This document shows positions 1-6,514 of a stretch of 14,137 bases of DNA, in pieces. The stretch covers positions 1 to 14,137 of the forward strand of contig JBOGJG010000106.1 of NCBI GenBank assembly GCA_050747825.1, given 5' to 3'. Every line of letters starts with the position of its first letter. Within the stretch, counting starts at the first letter, position 1. The translations under genes and the position numbers were made by a program. The notes under the pieces are model-generated. The model was not told the DNA's origin and made no database searches. It was given only the letters and a program-made list of their open reading frames with translations. The DNA is from JBOGJG01 sp050747825. Lineage in GTDB: Bacteria; Acidobacteriota; UBA6911; RPQK01; JBOGJG01.

Positions 1-40
1 GCCACCCGCCACCGCGAGCGCAGCGAGCCCGCCACCCCTG
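1..40. repeat. short GC-rich repeated stretch at window edge
   Basis: The heptamer GCCACCC occurs at 1-7 and 31-37, flanking the imperfectly repeated GCGAGC/CAGCGAGC segment at about 14-29. It lies just upstream of the first gene and continues off the window, so its full unit cannot be seen. It could be an intergenic repeat or simply low-complexity GC-rich sequence. No ribosome binding site for the following gene is visible in it. Confidence 0.25.
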
Positions 41-47
41 TCGTATA

Positions 48-704
48 ATGGTGCCTATTGTGCGACGTTGGAGTCAGACTCTTGCACTAGCCATCGCGTC
101 CTGCGCTTTGGGGGCAGTGTGGGCGCAGGATGATTCCTCCAGTGAAGATTCATTTGCGCCGGCGCGGCAAAATGTTCTCCTGCGTCTCCACTTTGAAAGA
201 CAGTACCACAGCTTGCAGCTTCACCCTACTCCGGAGCGAAATCAGTTTTTCATAGAGCGCTATATCGACCTGCAAATCGACTATTTCCTGGAGAAGACCC
301 GTGAGCAGGTGGAAAGCGTGGAAACGGCCCAGCAGGGGCTTAAAGACTCCCATCAGTCCTTTCTGGAACTGGAGTCTATTGCGACCCGGCAGGCGTTTAG
401 CAGTTCGCTCAAAGATGTTGAGGACCGGGCAAACGACCTGCGAAATGCCCTGGCGTATATCCTGCTGCAGCTCGATTCCAAGGGCGATCCCAGCGTCGAA
501 GTGAAGGATGCCACGACCGGCTTCAGGGACGAGGTGGACTATATCAGCCGGCAAATCAAGAGCGCTTTGAAACAGATTGATACTTACTTTTTTTCTGCCC
601 AGAACACAGTCCAGTTTGCCGACCTGAAAGGCAAAAACATGCTGATACAACTTTACCGCGCTCAGCAGATCGCGAAGAAAGTGCGGGAGAAGCTCCACAA
701 CTAG
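48..704 (+). CDS. secreted coiled-coil protein of unknown function
   Basis: A 218-residue protein that I do not recognise. Residues 1-26 form a signal peptide: Arg at 6-7, a hydrophobic core LALAIASCALGAV and a cleavage site AVWA|Q. The acidic Ser-rich stretch DDSSSEDS follows. From about residue 40 to the end the protein is almost entirely charged and amphipathic helix, with no further membrane segment, so it is probably a periplasmic helical-bundle protein. The start is uncertain: no Shine-Dalgarno sequence precedes the ATG, and in-frame GTG codons at 51 and 60 would still leave a workable signal peptide. The stop is only 2 bases before the histidine kinase ATG, so the two are almost certainly co-transcribed. 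A role as periplasmic partner of that signalling system is a guess from position only. Confidence 0.8.
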   Translation: MVPIVRRWSQTLALAIASCALGAVWAQDDSSSEDSFAPARQNVLLRLHFERQYHSLQLHPTPERNQFFIERYIDLQIDYFLEKTREQVESVETAQQGLKDSHQSFLELESIATRQAFSSSLKDVEDRANDLRNALAYILLQLDSKGDPSVEVKDATTGFRDEVDYISRQIKSALKQIDTYFFSAQNTVQFADLKGKNMLIQLYRAQQIAKKVREKLHN

Positions 705-706
705 GC

Positions 707-2296
707 ATGTCCACGGTTCTCATGTTCCAGGTCACTCCTCAGGTTTCCTCCTTGCTGCGCGAGCCCATCGAGCCAGACCTGAAATTTCTGGACGTGACCG
801 AGGATCGAGACCTATTCACACGGCTCGAGCCGGAGAGCCGCCAGATTGATCTGGTGATAGTCGGGTCGCCGGTTACCGATCCGGTCTCCGTGGCTCAGCG
901 GGTGCAGGCTCTGGATCGCGATCTTTCCATCCTGATCCTGAGCTCCCCCCAAAGCCACCCGCGCCTTAAGAGGGCTCTCGAGTTTGCTACCTTCCTGGGA
1001 ACCCAGGTGAACTGCCGCTCGACGGAAGATTCCCAGAATCTCGTGAAGGTGGTGAACGACGCGATTGCGGCCACTAGACGGCGCCGGCGCAAGCGTGCCC
1101 GCCAGGACGAGTCTTTCACGGTGCGATATCTGGACTGGCTGCTGGATTACGCTCCCATCGGGGTGGTGGTGCTGGATAAGGACGGAGTGGTCCAGGCCTG
1201 GAACCGTCAGGCCGGGCAGCTCTTCGGCCGCAGCGAGCGGGAAGTCCTGGGACTCTCGCTCTCGGAGTTGTTTCCGCAGTTTGAGCAGAAGAAATTGACC
1301 ACTTTTATCAAGCTCTGCTCGAGTTCTACGGAGCGCGTGCCACCCGAGGTTTTTGAGTTTGTCGGGACGGATGGAACGCGCCGTTACCTGGAAGTCACGA
1401 CCAGCAATATACGCAATATACGGGGCCGTACCGACGAGACTGGAACTATGGTGCTCTATCAGGACGTGACGGAGCGAGTCGTGGCCGAGATGGAGGCCCG
1501 GCGTTTAATCGAGAAGGCCGCTTCGGCGGCCGCCTGGCAGAAGCTGGCGGATGAGTTGGCTCGTTCCAATAAGGAACTGGAGGAGTTTGCTTATGTCGCC
1601 TCTCACGACTTGCAGGAACCCTTGCGCAAGATCCAGGCGTTCGGTGAACGCCTGAAAAGCCGATTTAGCGACGCGCTGGGCAATGATGGCCTTGAATACG
1701 TGAATCGGATGCGCAATGCGGCCGCCCGCATGCAGGTATTAATTAGCGACCTTCTGACTTTGTCTCGGGTCTCCACCAGGACTCTCCCCTTCAAGCCGGT
1801 CGATTTGAACGCAATCGTGCGCGATGTTTTGTCCGACCTCGAAACGACCCTGGAGCAAACCGGCGGAAAGGTGGAAGTGGGGGAGCTGCCTGAGGTCCAG
1901 GCCGATTCCGTTCAGATGCGCCAGCTTTTTCAGAACCTGATCGGAAACGCTCTCAAGTTTTACCAGGAGGGCCGGCCTCCGGTCATCCAAATTTCCGGGG
2001 AAATTCGGGATGGACTGGACCGTCTGAAGCATAGAGCCGGCTCAGCAAAGCAAACACGGATCAGCGTAAAGGACAACGGGATTGGCTTTGACGAAAACTA
2101 TAAGGGTAAGATCTTTCTGCCTTTTCAGCGCCTGCACGGCAGAAACGAGTATGAGGGCACCGGAATGGGCCTGGCTATCTGCCGCCGCATCGTGGAGCGC
2201 CACAACGGGTCTATTACGGCTGAGAGCAAGCTCGGCGAAGGGGCGGCCTTTATTGTAACTTTGCCGCTGGAGCAGGCGGAGAAACCGGCAGACTGA
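707..2296 (+). CDS. soluble PAS-domain sensor histidine kinase with degenerate receiver
   Basis: A 529-residue kinase that should autophosphorylate on a histidine and pass phosphate to a response regulator not present in this window. Domain order: a receiver-like alpha/beta domain at about 1-120, an Arg-rich linker RRRRRKRAR near 124-132, a PAS domain at about 145-255, a helical linker, HisKA with the H-box ASHDLQEPLRK (phospho-acceptor His300), and HATPase with N-box NLIGNALKF (Asn414), G1 DNGIGF (456-461), F-box and G2 GTGMGLA (484-490). All catalytic boxes are intact. In the N-terminal domain the position expected for the phospho-Asp (after DLVIV) is Gly53, so it looks like a pseudo-receiver. 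No transmembrane segment is seen, so the protein is cytoplasmic. A GGGAGAAG about 13 bases upstream is a plausible ribosome binding site inside the end of the previous gene. Confidence 0.93.
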   Translation: MSTVLMFQVTPQVSSLLREPIEPDLKFLDVTEDRDLFTRLEPESRQIDLVIVGSPVTDPVSVAQRVQALDRDLSILILSSPQSHPRLKRALEFATFLGTQVNCRSTEDSQNLVKVVNDAIAATRRRRRKRARQDESFTVRYLDWLLDYAPIGVVVLDKDGVVQAWNRQAGQLFGRSEREVLGLSLSELFPQFEQKKLTTFIKLCSSSTERVPPEVFEFVGTDGTRRYLEVTTSNIRNIRGRTDETGTMVLYQDVTERVVAEMEARRLIEKAASAAAWQKLADELARSNKELEEFAYVASHDLQEPLRKIQAFGERLKSRFSDALGNDGLEYVNRMRNAAARMQVLISDLLTLSRVSTRTLPFKPVDLNAIVRDVLSDLETTLEQTGGKVEVGELPEVQADSVQMRQLFQNLIGNALKFYQEGRPPVIQISGEIRDGLDRLKHRAGSAKQTRISVKDNGIGFDENYKGKIFLPFQRLHGRNEYEGTGMGLAICRRIVERHNGSITAESKLGEGAAFIVTLPLEQAEKPAD

Positions 2297-2656
2297 GAAG
2301 TGATAGAAGGTATCTTCCGATATAGATCTGACGGATACGGCGAGGGTTGGCATTCGGAGGCTCTTTCAGGAAAGATGTCGATGGTCTTGGGCGTAACCGT
2401 CTCCGGTAAAGCGTCCAATGTCCTGTCTTGAGGCGACGTCATCCCCCGGGGTAAATTGGAAGTAAATGAGCAACCAGAAGAACCAAATACTCGGTCAGAG
2501 TTCCGAAAAAGGGAGTCTTTTTCATGGCTAAGATTTTGAATCGACGGTTTGTTCCGATTGAGATTGATTGCTAGATGGCACAGATACCGGCACACCGGCG
2601 TTGACGCGATCTCGTACCCCCAGCCCCCTCGATGACACCTGTCTAAAGTAAATGTC
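2297..2656. other. intergenic stretch without a recognisable gene
   Basis: About 360 bases, visibly less GC-rich than the flanking genes. Translations on both strands gave nothing I recognise. An A/T-rich perfect inverted repeat (GAAAAAG, 5-base loop, CTTTTTC) lies at 2505-2523. It is some 210 bases past the kinase stop and has no GC stem, so it is at best a weak terminator. The region begins the debris zone described downstream and may hold decayed sequence beyond recognition. Confidence 0.5.
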
Positions 2657-2971
2657 CTACACGGCAACGCCGGTTTTGGCGGCTTCGCTGACCATGCTCG
2701 TTCGTTTCTTCAATTTGTCGAATTCTTCAGGGGTGTAGCAGAGGAAGTCCACAGGGTAGTCCAGGTCCCAGTGGTCATACATTTTGGCCCCTCTTTGGAA
2801 GAAGTCCATGCCTTCAAAGTCCGGGCTCACGATCACCAGATCGACGTCCGTGTCTCTACCCGTCTTGCCCTGGACGCGGCTGCCGAACAGGATGATCTCG
2901 TCCACCCTTACGTCGCTGCGCAGTTTCGCCTTGAGGGATATCCGCGTCTCTGCCCAGAGCGACCAAGTCAT
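2657..2971 (-). CDS. MNT-type minimal nucleotidyltransferase (antitoxin-like), N-terminus altered
   Basis: A 104-residue open frame matching the small nucleotidyltransferase domain found beside HEPN proteins, where the MNT partner acts as antitoxin by adding nucleotides to the HEPN RNase. Visible motifs: the nucleotide-binding ILFGSRVQGKTGRD at 27-40, the metal-binding pair TDVDL (Asp42, Asp44), SPDFEGMDF at 49-57 and the typical C-terminal VDFLCYTPEEF. The catalytic residues are intact. The first ten or so codons, however, are HEPN sequence read in another frame (ATGACTTGG overlaps HEPN codons IHDLV), so the native start has been lost and the present ATG is probably accidental. The length is normal for the family only because of this borrowed sequence. 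Its HEPN partner is truncated next to it. Whether it is still translated is unknown. Confidence 0.65.
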   Translation of the reverse strand: MTWSLWAETRISLKAKLRSDVRVDEIILFGSRVQGKTGRDTDVDLVIVSPDFEGMDFFQRGAKMYDHWDLDYPVDFLCYTPEEFDKLKKRTSMVSEAAKTGVAV

Positions 2972-3143
2972 GGATCTTCCTTATTCTCCCTGTTCTCTCC
3001 AGCAGATATCCCTTCAAGGATTTCTCCGCTGCCTGCTGGCAGAGAAAACCAGCCACTTTATGAAGCCCACCTTCATAGTTGAACCTCGCTGCTTCAACAT
3101 CTTCCCTCGCCTTCTCAATCCACGCCTTTGTCTCCTCCTTCAT
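2856..3143 (-). pseudogene. HEPN-domain protein, 3' half lost
   Basis: Starts at MKEETKAWIEKARED and shows the HEPN family pattern through about residue 66: FLCQQAAEKSLKGYLLE followed by RIRKIHDLVALGRD. The family is normally 120-135 residues. Here the similarity stops near base 2945 and the remaining ~29 codons read the downstream MNT gene out of frame until a stop at 2856-2858. HEPN partners of MNT proteins are RNase-like toxins of toxin-antitoxin modules. This copy lacks the C-terminal helices and should be inactive. The start ATG at 3141-3143 has no strong Shine-Dalgarno sequence. Known: the HEPN/MNT pairing. Seen: the truncation. Inferred: a deletion of roughly 180 bases that removed the HEPN end and the MNT beginning. 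Confidence 0.75.
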
Positions 3144-3329
3144 AACTGAACCAAACTCTAACACCTTTCCGCAGCCTCCTCTATCGGCCCCTTCACGAAG
3201 CCGCCCAAGATGAGAGCCCGGCCGGAGCGGTTCGAAAGGGATAGCCTTCGTAGAGAAGAAGATCAATCTCACCAGGGAATTCTGAAACAGCCCGACGGAA
3301 CTTACCGTCTGATAAGAGGATTCCGCTCT
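3144..3329 (-). other. unassigned, possibly decayed coding sequence
   Basis: Between the HEPN and hsdM remnants on the minus strand, protein-like phrases appear in three different frames in succession: EIDLLLYEGYPF, then FEPLRPG, then LILGGFVKGPIEEAAER followed by a stop. This is what a gene with two frameshifts would look like, but I do not recognise the family, and the readings could be chance in high-GC sequence. Confidence 0.25.
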
Positions 3330-3655
3330 TCAGCTCCGCGTGGACCTCTTCTCGAACGCATCCCCATCGAAGTCCATCTGGATCTTCGAGAACGCCTTCA
3401 AGAGAGCGAAAAGTGTGTCGTTCTCCAACCGGTTATAATCCTTCGGCAGAACGCCCTCGCCTGGAAATCAGCCTTTCCAACCTTTCGCCGCCTGGAACCC
3501 CCCGCTTTCCCCTCCAATTCCTTCTGCAAAACGGTGAACCTGTAGTCAGCGTCCCGCAGGAAAATCAGGCCCAGGACAGGCACGGAATACTCGTAAGACT
3601 TCAAACGGGAATTCACCCTCAACTGGTCCGCGGACTCACGGGCGCATCTGGCGTC
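3330..3655 (-). pseudogene. hsdM: type I restriction-modification methyltransferase subunit remnant
   Basis: The minus strand reads the N-terminal helical domain of HsdM: ADQLRVNSRLKSYEYS, VPVLGLIFLRDADYRF, then RRRKVGKADFQAR. At about base 3455 the frame changes and the sequence resumes as GVLPKDYNRLENDTLFALL, followed by FSKIQMDFDGDAFEK, before running into unrelated codons and a stop at 3330-3332. Intact HsdM has about 40 residues between these two blocks and several hundred after them, including the SAM-binding and NPPY motifs, none of which are here. An in-frame TGA at 3656-3658 closes the upstream side. So this is a piece of the 5' third of the gene with an internal deletion plus frameshift. 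No hsdS or hsdR is visible nearby. Confidence 0.82.
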
Positions 3656-3771
3656 TCACCTACAAAGACCGGCCCCTGCTGGAGACTCCCGAGATCCACA
3701 GCGCGACTGTCGAAAGACAATCATCGATATCACGAATCCATTCGGAGGAACGAATGTTGCGCCCGGGGCGG

Positions 3772-4227
3772 CTAATCCCGAGCGAGAGACGGATGCACTT
3801 CGCTGGTGGGAATCGTGACCTTATAGACAGGTCTGCCGGTGGGTGAGAGAAGCTCAAAGACGCCGCCCAGGGCCGGGTTGTCAGATTGACCGCCCAGAAA
3901 TGTTACAGAACGTGCCTGCACCTGTCCGGTCAGCGTATCGTCCTCCTGTGCCCAATAATATTGACCCGACTCCAGGCGCGTCGGAACGCCGATACGAAAA
4001 CGCAAGTCCATCCGCAGTCTCCCAGACGACTCCTCAAAAAGGATTCGTACAGGCATGAGATCACCATCTCTCACCCCCGTGACGGGTCTCATCCGGTAGC
4101 CCGTGAGTGCTTCTCCTCTTTCCAGGTGTTCGATCGTGGCTTCTCCGGCCCTTCCGCAGGAAGAAATTAAAGGTGGACCGGACCCCAGCAGCAACCCTGC
4201 CAGTAACAATAGGCTTCGCCAACTCAT
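3772..4227 (-). CDS. putative lipoprotein of unknown function
   Basis: A 151-residue protein not recognised as a known family. It begins with a charged N-terminus (MSWR), a hydrophobic stretch LLLLAGLLLGSG and a lipobox-like ISSC with Cys24, so it is probably lipid-anchored or at least exported. The mature part is mostly beta-prone (RILFEESSGRLRMDLRFRIG, then QVQARSVTFLGG and GRPVYKVTIP). It is the only complete-looking gene among the surrounding fragments. The ATG directly abuts the stop codon of the kinase remnant (TAA-ATG at 4230-4225), so a native upstream leader is missing and only a weak GGAT sits at ribosome-binding distance. It may be expressed from whatever promoter drives the remnant, or not at all. 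Confidence 0.65.
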   Translation of the reverse strand: MSWRSLLLLAGLLLGSGPPLISSCGRAGEATIEHLERGEALTGYRMRPVTGVRDGDLMPVRILFEESSGRLRMDLRFRIGVPTRLESGQYYWAQEDDTLTGQVQARSVTFLGGQSDNPALGGVFELLSPTGRPVYKVTIPTSEVHPSLARD

Positions 4228-4401
4228 TTACATCCAGATTAAATTCATAGCAAGGAAAGCGCCCATTGTCCGTTCCAGGCGTGTATCGCGGGCCTTATAC
4301 ACCTCGCCCATGCCGCCGGAGCCAAGCCGGCTCACGATTTCATAGGTTCCAAGCTGAACTCCTGATGGGAAAGGCACGTCGAGGATTGTAACTGAAGAAG
4401 A
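4228..4401 (-). pseudogene. N-terminal fragment of a Ser/Thr protein kinase
   Basis: The minus strand reads a 57-codon open stretch ending in TAA at 4228-4230. It contains LGTYEIVSRLGSGG, then MGEVYKARDTRLER. This is the glycine-rich ATP loop and the start of beta-strand 2 of PknB-type kinases. The family continues with the catalytic-lysine strand (VAIK), but here the sequence turns into TMGAFLAMNLIWM and stops, so the catalytic Lys, HRD and DFG motifs are all absent. The reading frame is closed upstream by TGA at 4402-4404. A GTG at 4375-4377 or a lost upstream start are possible beginnings. The fragment cannot be a kinase. Confidence 0.85.
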
Positions 4402-4566
4402 TCAAGGTCGGAAGACAAAAGTATTTCGCTCAGGTTGTGGGCTCTGTACCCGCTGGTTCAGAGGCAGTACCGCTCGTGGAGCGCGCACATCGAAGCCATC
4501 ATGAGGAAGAGCGGTTCCAGGGAGGCGCGCACTGCTGCGTCCCAGCCGGGCAGCTCGTCGAGGAGC

Positions 4567-4647
4567 GCGGTGATGGCCTGCGCTGGCAATGTGCCGACGC
4601 TGGAAACGCTGGCCGCCATCCAGATACTGCGAGAGCGGGCGGTGCAC
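4567..4647 (+). pseudogene. phosphoketolase fragment
   Basis: The plus strand reads AVMACAGNVPTLETLAAIQ followed by ILRER, which closely resembles the conserved C-terminal-domain segment of xylulose-5-phosphate/fructose-6-phosphate phosphoketolase (consensus VVMACAGDVPTLETLAA, next LLR). Phosphoketolases are about 790 residues. Only some 25 are here. The codons before and after, in the same open frame (4435-4695), do not continue the family, so this is an isolated shard. The identification rests on one short block recalled from family knowledge. Confidence 0.62.
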
Positions 4648-4665
4648 GTCAAACAGCTGCTTCGT

Positions 4666-4945
4666 GACAAGCTCTGGTGGGAGCTACGCTGGTGACGATC
4701 ATGCTTCTGGGCCACTGAATCGAGATGCGATACCATCAATCAGGCCAGGGGGCGCTCAAGGAACTCGCGAAGCTCCTTCCGGACAGCGCGACCCGGATCA
4801 CCGACGCCGGAGAGAAGGTCGCGGTCAGCGCACTGCGCAATGGCGACCTCCTGGTGGTGCGTCCGGGCGAAAGCGTCCCGGCGGACCGGGTGGTGCGCTA
4901 AGGGGAAAGTGACGTCAACGAGGCGATGATCACCGGCGAGTCGCC
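4666..4945 (+). pseudogene. copper-type P1B ATPase actuator-region fragment with stops
   Basis: Reads DKLWWEL in one frame, then after a small frameshift near 4686 TLVTIMLLGH, a TGA at 4716-4718 where the family has Trp (LLGHWIEM), IEMR, GALKELAKLLPDSATRI, VSALRNGDLLVVRPGESVPAD, a TAA at 4899-4901, and finally DVNEAMITGES. This is the membrane segment preceding the actuator domain, plus the domain itself including its TGES dephosphorylation motif. The CPx membrane motif, DKTGT phosphorylation site and nucleotide domain are missing: sequence similarity ends right after TGES at about 4942. Intact enzymes pump Cu(I) or Ag(I) across the inner membrane. This copy is dead by one frameshift and two stops. 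Confidence 0.87.
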
Positions 4946-4972
4946 ATTTCGAATGCTTTCGAATCTTATGCT

Positions 4973-5000
4973 TTGTTCTGGGCCAAAAGAACAATATAGT
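4973..5000 (+). promoter_or_regulatory. promoter-like sequence with inverted repeat before the sulfatase
   Basis: A perfect 7-base inverted repeat, TTGTTCT (4973-4979) and AGAACAA (4988-4994) with an 8-base spacer, is followed at once by TATAGT (4995-5000), a 5/6 match to a sigma-70 -10 box. TTGTTC at 4973-4978 is a poor -35 box at a 16-base spacing. Transcription would start near 5007, almost on the ATG at 5009. The repeat would therefore lie between the -35 and -10 boxes, a usual place for a repressor operator. Function is inferred from geometry only. Confidence 0.4.
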
Positions 5001-5008
5001 TTCTTGCG

Positions 5009-6367
5009 ATGAATACATTGAACCGGCGGGAGTTCTTAAGCCTGACTGCAGCCGGGGCAATGACACAGGTTGCAGGGGGTTCCCAGGGAGGTAGCGGGGG
5101 CGAGGCTCTCAACATCCTGCTGATCATCACCGATCAGCAATCGAATGTGGCCTTGTCGGCCAACGGCAATCCTTTTGTGCGCACGCCCGCCATGGACAGT
5201 CTGGCAGCCGGCGGCATTTCCTTTACCCAGTCGTATTGCACCTATCCGGTTTGTTCGCCGGCCCGAAGCAGTCTTTTCACGGGCCGCATGCCTCATGAGA
5301 CGGGGGTGAGGGCCAATGGGCAGGCCATATTGCCAGGGATAGCGACGCTGGGATCGATCTTTCAGAGATCCGGCTATCGGACGGTTTATGCGGGTAAATG
5401 GCATGTGCCCAGCAGCTTTGGGCAACCCTCCGGCTTTCAACAACTATTCTCAGGGAGCCGCCTGGGGGCGGAGATGGATGAAGGTGTCGCCGGAGCCAGC
5501 ATCGATTTTCTGGAAAGCGAGCACACAGACCCTTTTCTGATGGTGGCTTCTTTCATGAATCCCCACGACATTTGCTCCTGGATTCGCGCTCACTCAGGCA
5601 CGCGCACTCATCCCAACCTGCAGGACTTCCCGCCTCCCCGCCTGAATATGGCAGTAGATCCGGAGGAACCGGAGTACCTGCAATATCATCGAACGGGCGA
5701 TTACAATGCCATGTCGAACGCGGTCCTGATCGCTTCCGACTGGGACCGCGACGATTTTCGGGCTTACCTTCACGCGTATTATCGAATGGTCGAGGATGTC
5801 GATCGGCAAATAGGTCGCGTTCTCTCGGTTTTGCGTTCGACTGGCCTTGCTGCGAACACTCTTATCCTACTGACTTCAGATCACGGCGAAGGATTGGGCT
5901 CGCATCGCTGGGTGCAAAAGGCAGCCTTCTGGGAAGAGACGGTCAAGGTCCCGCTGGTGATTGCCGGCGCCGGCGTAAACCCGGGGGGAATCGATCAGCA
6001 GAGCCTGGTGTCCGGACTGGATGTGCTTCCTACCTTGTGCGACTACAGCGGCGTCACCCTTCCGGCTGGGGTGCGTGGAAAGAGCCTGCGCTCCGTCGTG
6101 GAAGGTTCCGCCCTAGAGAGGCCGTTTATCGTCTCCGAGCTGTCAGAATACGGCGATGCTTCCCGCCAGGGCCGCATGCTGCGGTCGCAGCGCTACAAGT
6201 ATGTTGTCTTCAACGGAGGCGAGCGTCCTGAACAACTCTTTGACCTATCCCTCGACCCGGGCGAAATCTACAATTTAGCCCCTCGATCCGAATTCAACGC
6301 CGCCCTTCAGCAACACCGCGCCCTCCTGGCCGGCTGGATGAAAGAGACCGCGGACGATTTCGCATAG
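5009..6367 (+). CDS. secreted type I (formylglycine) sulfatase
   Basis: A 452-residue sulfatase of the alkaline-phosphatase superfamily, cleaving sulfate esters of an unknown organic substrate. Seen: a Tat-like N-terminus NRREFLSLTAAGA; the N-terminal metal site ITDQQSN (Asp42, Gln43); the active-site motif CSPAR (Cys82, to be oxidised to formylglycine, with Pro84 and Arg86); YAGKWH (Lys130, His132); NPHD (His186); SDHGEGLG (Asp291, His292 metal ligands); and Lys304 in the usual position after it. The C-terminal part ends with the usual YKYVVFNG and LFDLSLDPGEIYNLA. Length and motifs are complete, resembling choline-sulfatase or arylsulfatase-like members. No Shine-Dalgarno sequence precedes the ATG, consistent with leaderless translation from the promoter-like sequence just upstream. 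Maturation needs a formylglycine-generating enzyme, which is not in this window. It converges on the phytase gene with 147 bases between stops. Confidence 0.93.
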   Translation: MNTLNRREFLSLTAAGAMTQVAGGSQGGSGGEALNILLIITDQQSNVALSANGNPFVRTPAMDSLAAGGISFTQSYCTYPVCSPARSSLFTGRMPHETGVRANGQAILPGIATLGSIFQRSGYRTVYAGKWHVPSSFGQPSGFQQLFSGSRLGAEMDEGVAGASIDFLESEHTDPFLMVASFMNPHDICSWIRAHSGTRTHPNLQDFPPPRLNMAVDPEEPEYLQYHRTGDYNAMSNAVLIASDWDRDDFRAYLHAYYRMVEDVDRQIGRVLSVLRSTGLAANTLILLTSDHGEGLGSHRWVQKAAFWEETVKVPLVIAGAGVNPGGIDQQSLVSGLDVLPTLCDYSGVTLPAGVRGKSLRSVVEGSALERPFIVSELSEYGDASRQGRMLRSQRYKYVVFNGGERPEQLFDLSLDPGEIYNLAPRSEFNAALQQHRALLAGWMKETADDFA

Positions 6368-6514
6368 CCCGGCGGCTGGACGATGCGGCCCGGCAGGGGA
6401 TTGCCGGCGCCGGCTGCGTTGTTCGTCGTCGACGATGCTCCCCAGCGCCCGCATCGCCCGACACCGGCCTGTCGCACACCGGTTTCAGAACCGTCTGGAA
6501 GGGGCCACCCCCAC

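Noticed and set aside
44..49. TATAAT hexamer overlapping the first start codon
   Set aside because: No acceptable -35 box lies 16-18 bases upstream and transcription would begin inside the gene, removing the ATG. Probably chance.
2125..2667. Minus-strand open frame running from the intergenic region into the kinase gene
   Set aside because: No recognisable domain, and it overlaps the catalytic end of the kinase in antisense. I could not support it as a gene.
6403..6414. Palindrome GCCGGCGCCGGC between the convergent sulfatase and phytase genes as a terminator
   Set aside because: No loop and no T-run on either side. Such self-complementary GC runs are common in high-GC DNA. No convincing terminator was found in this gap.
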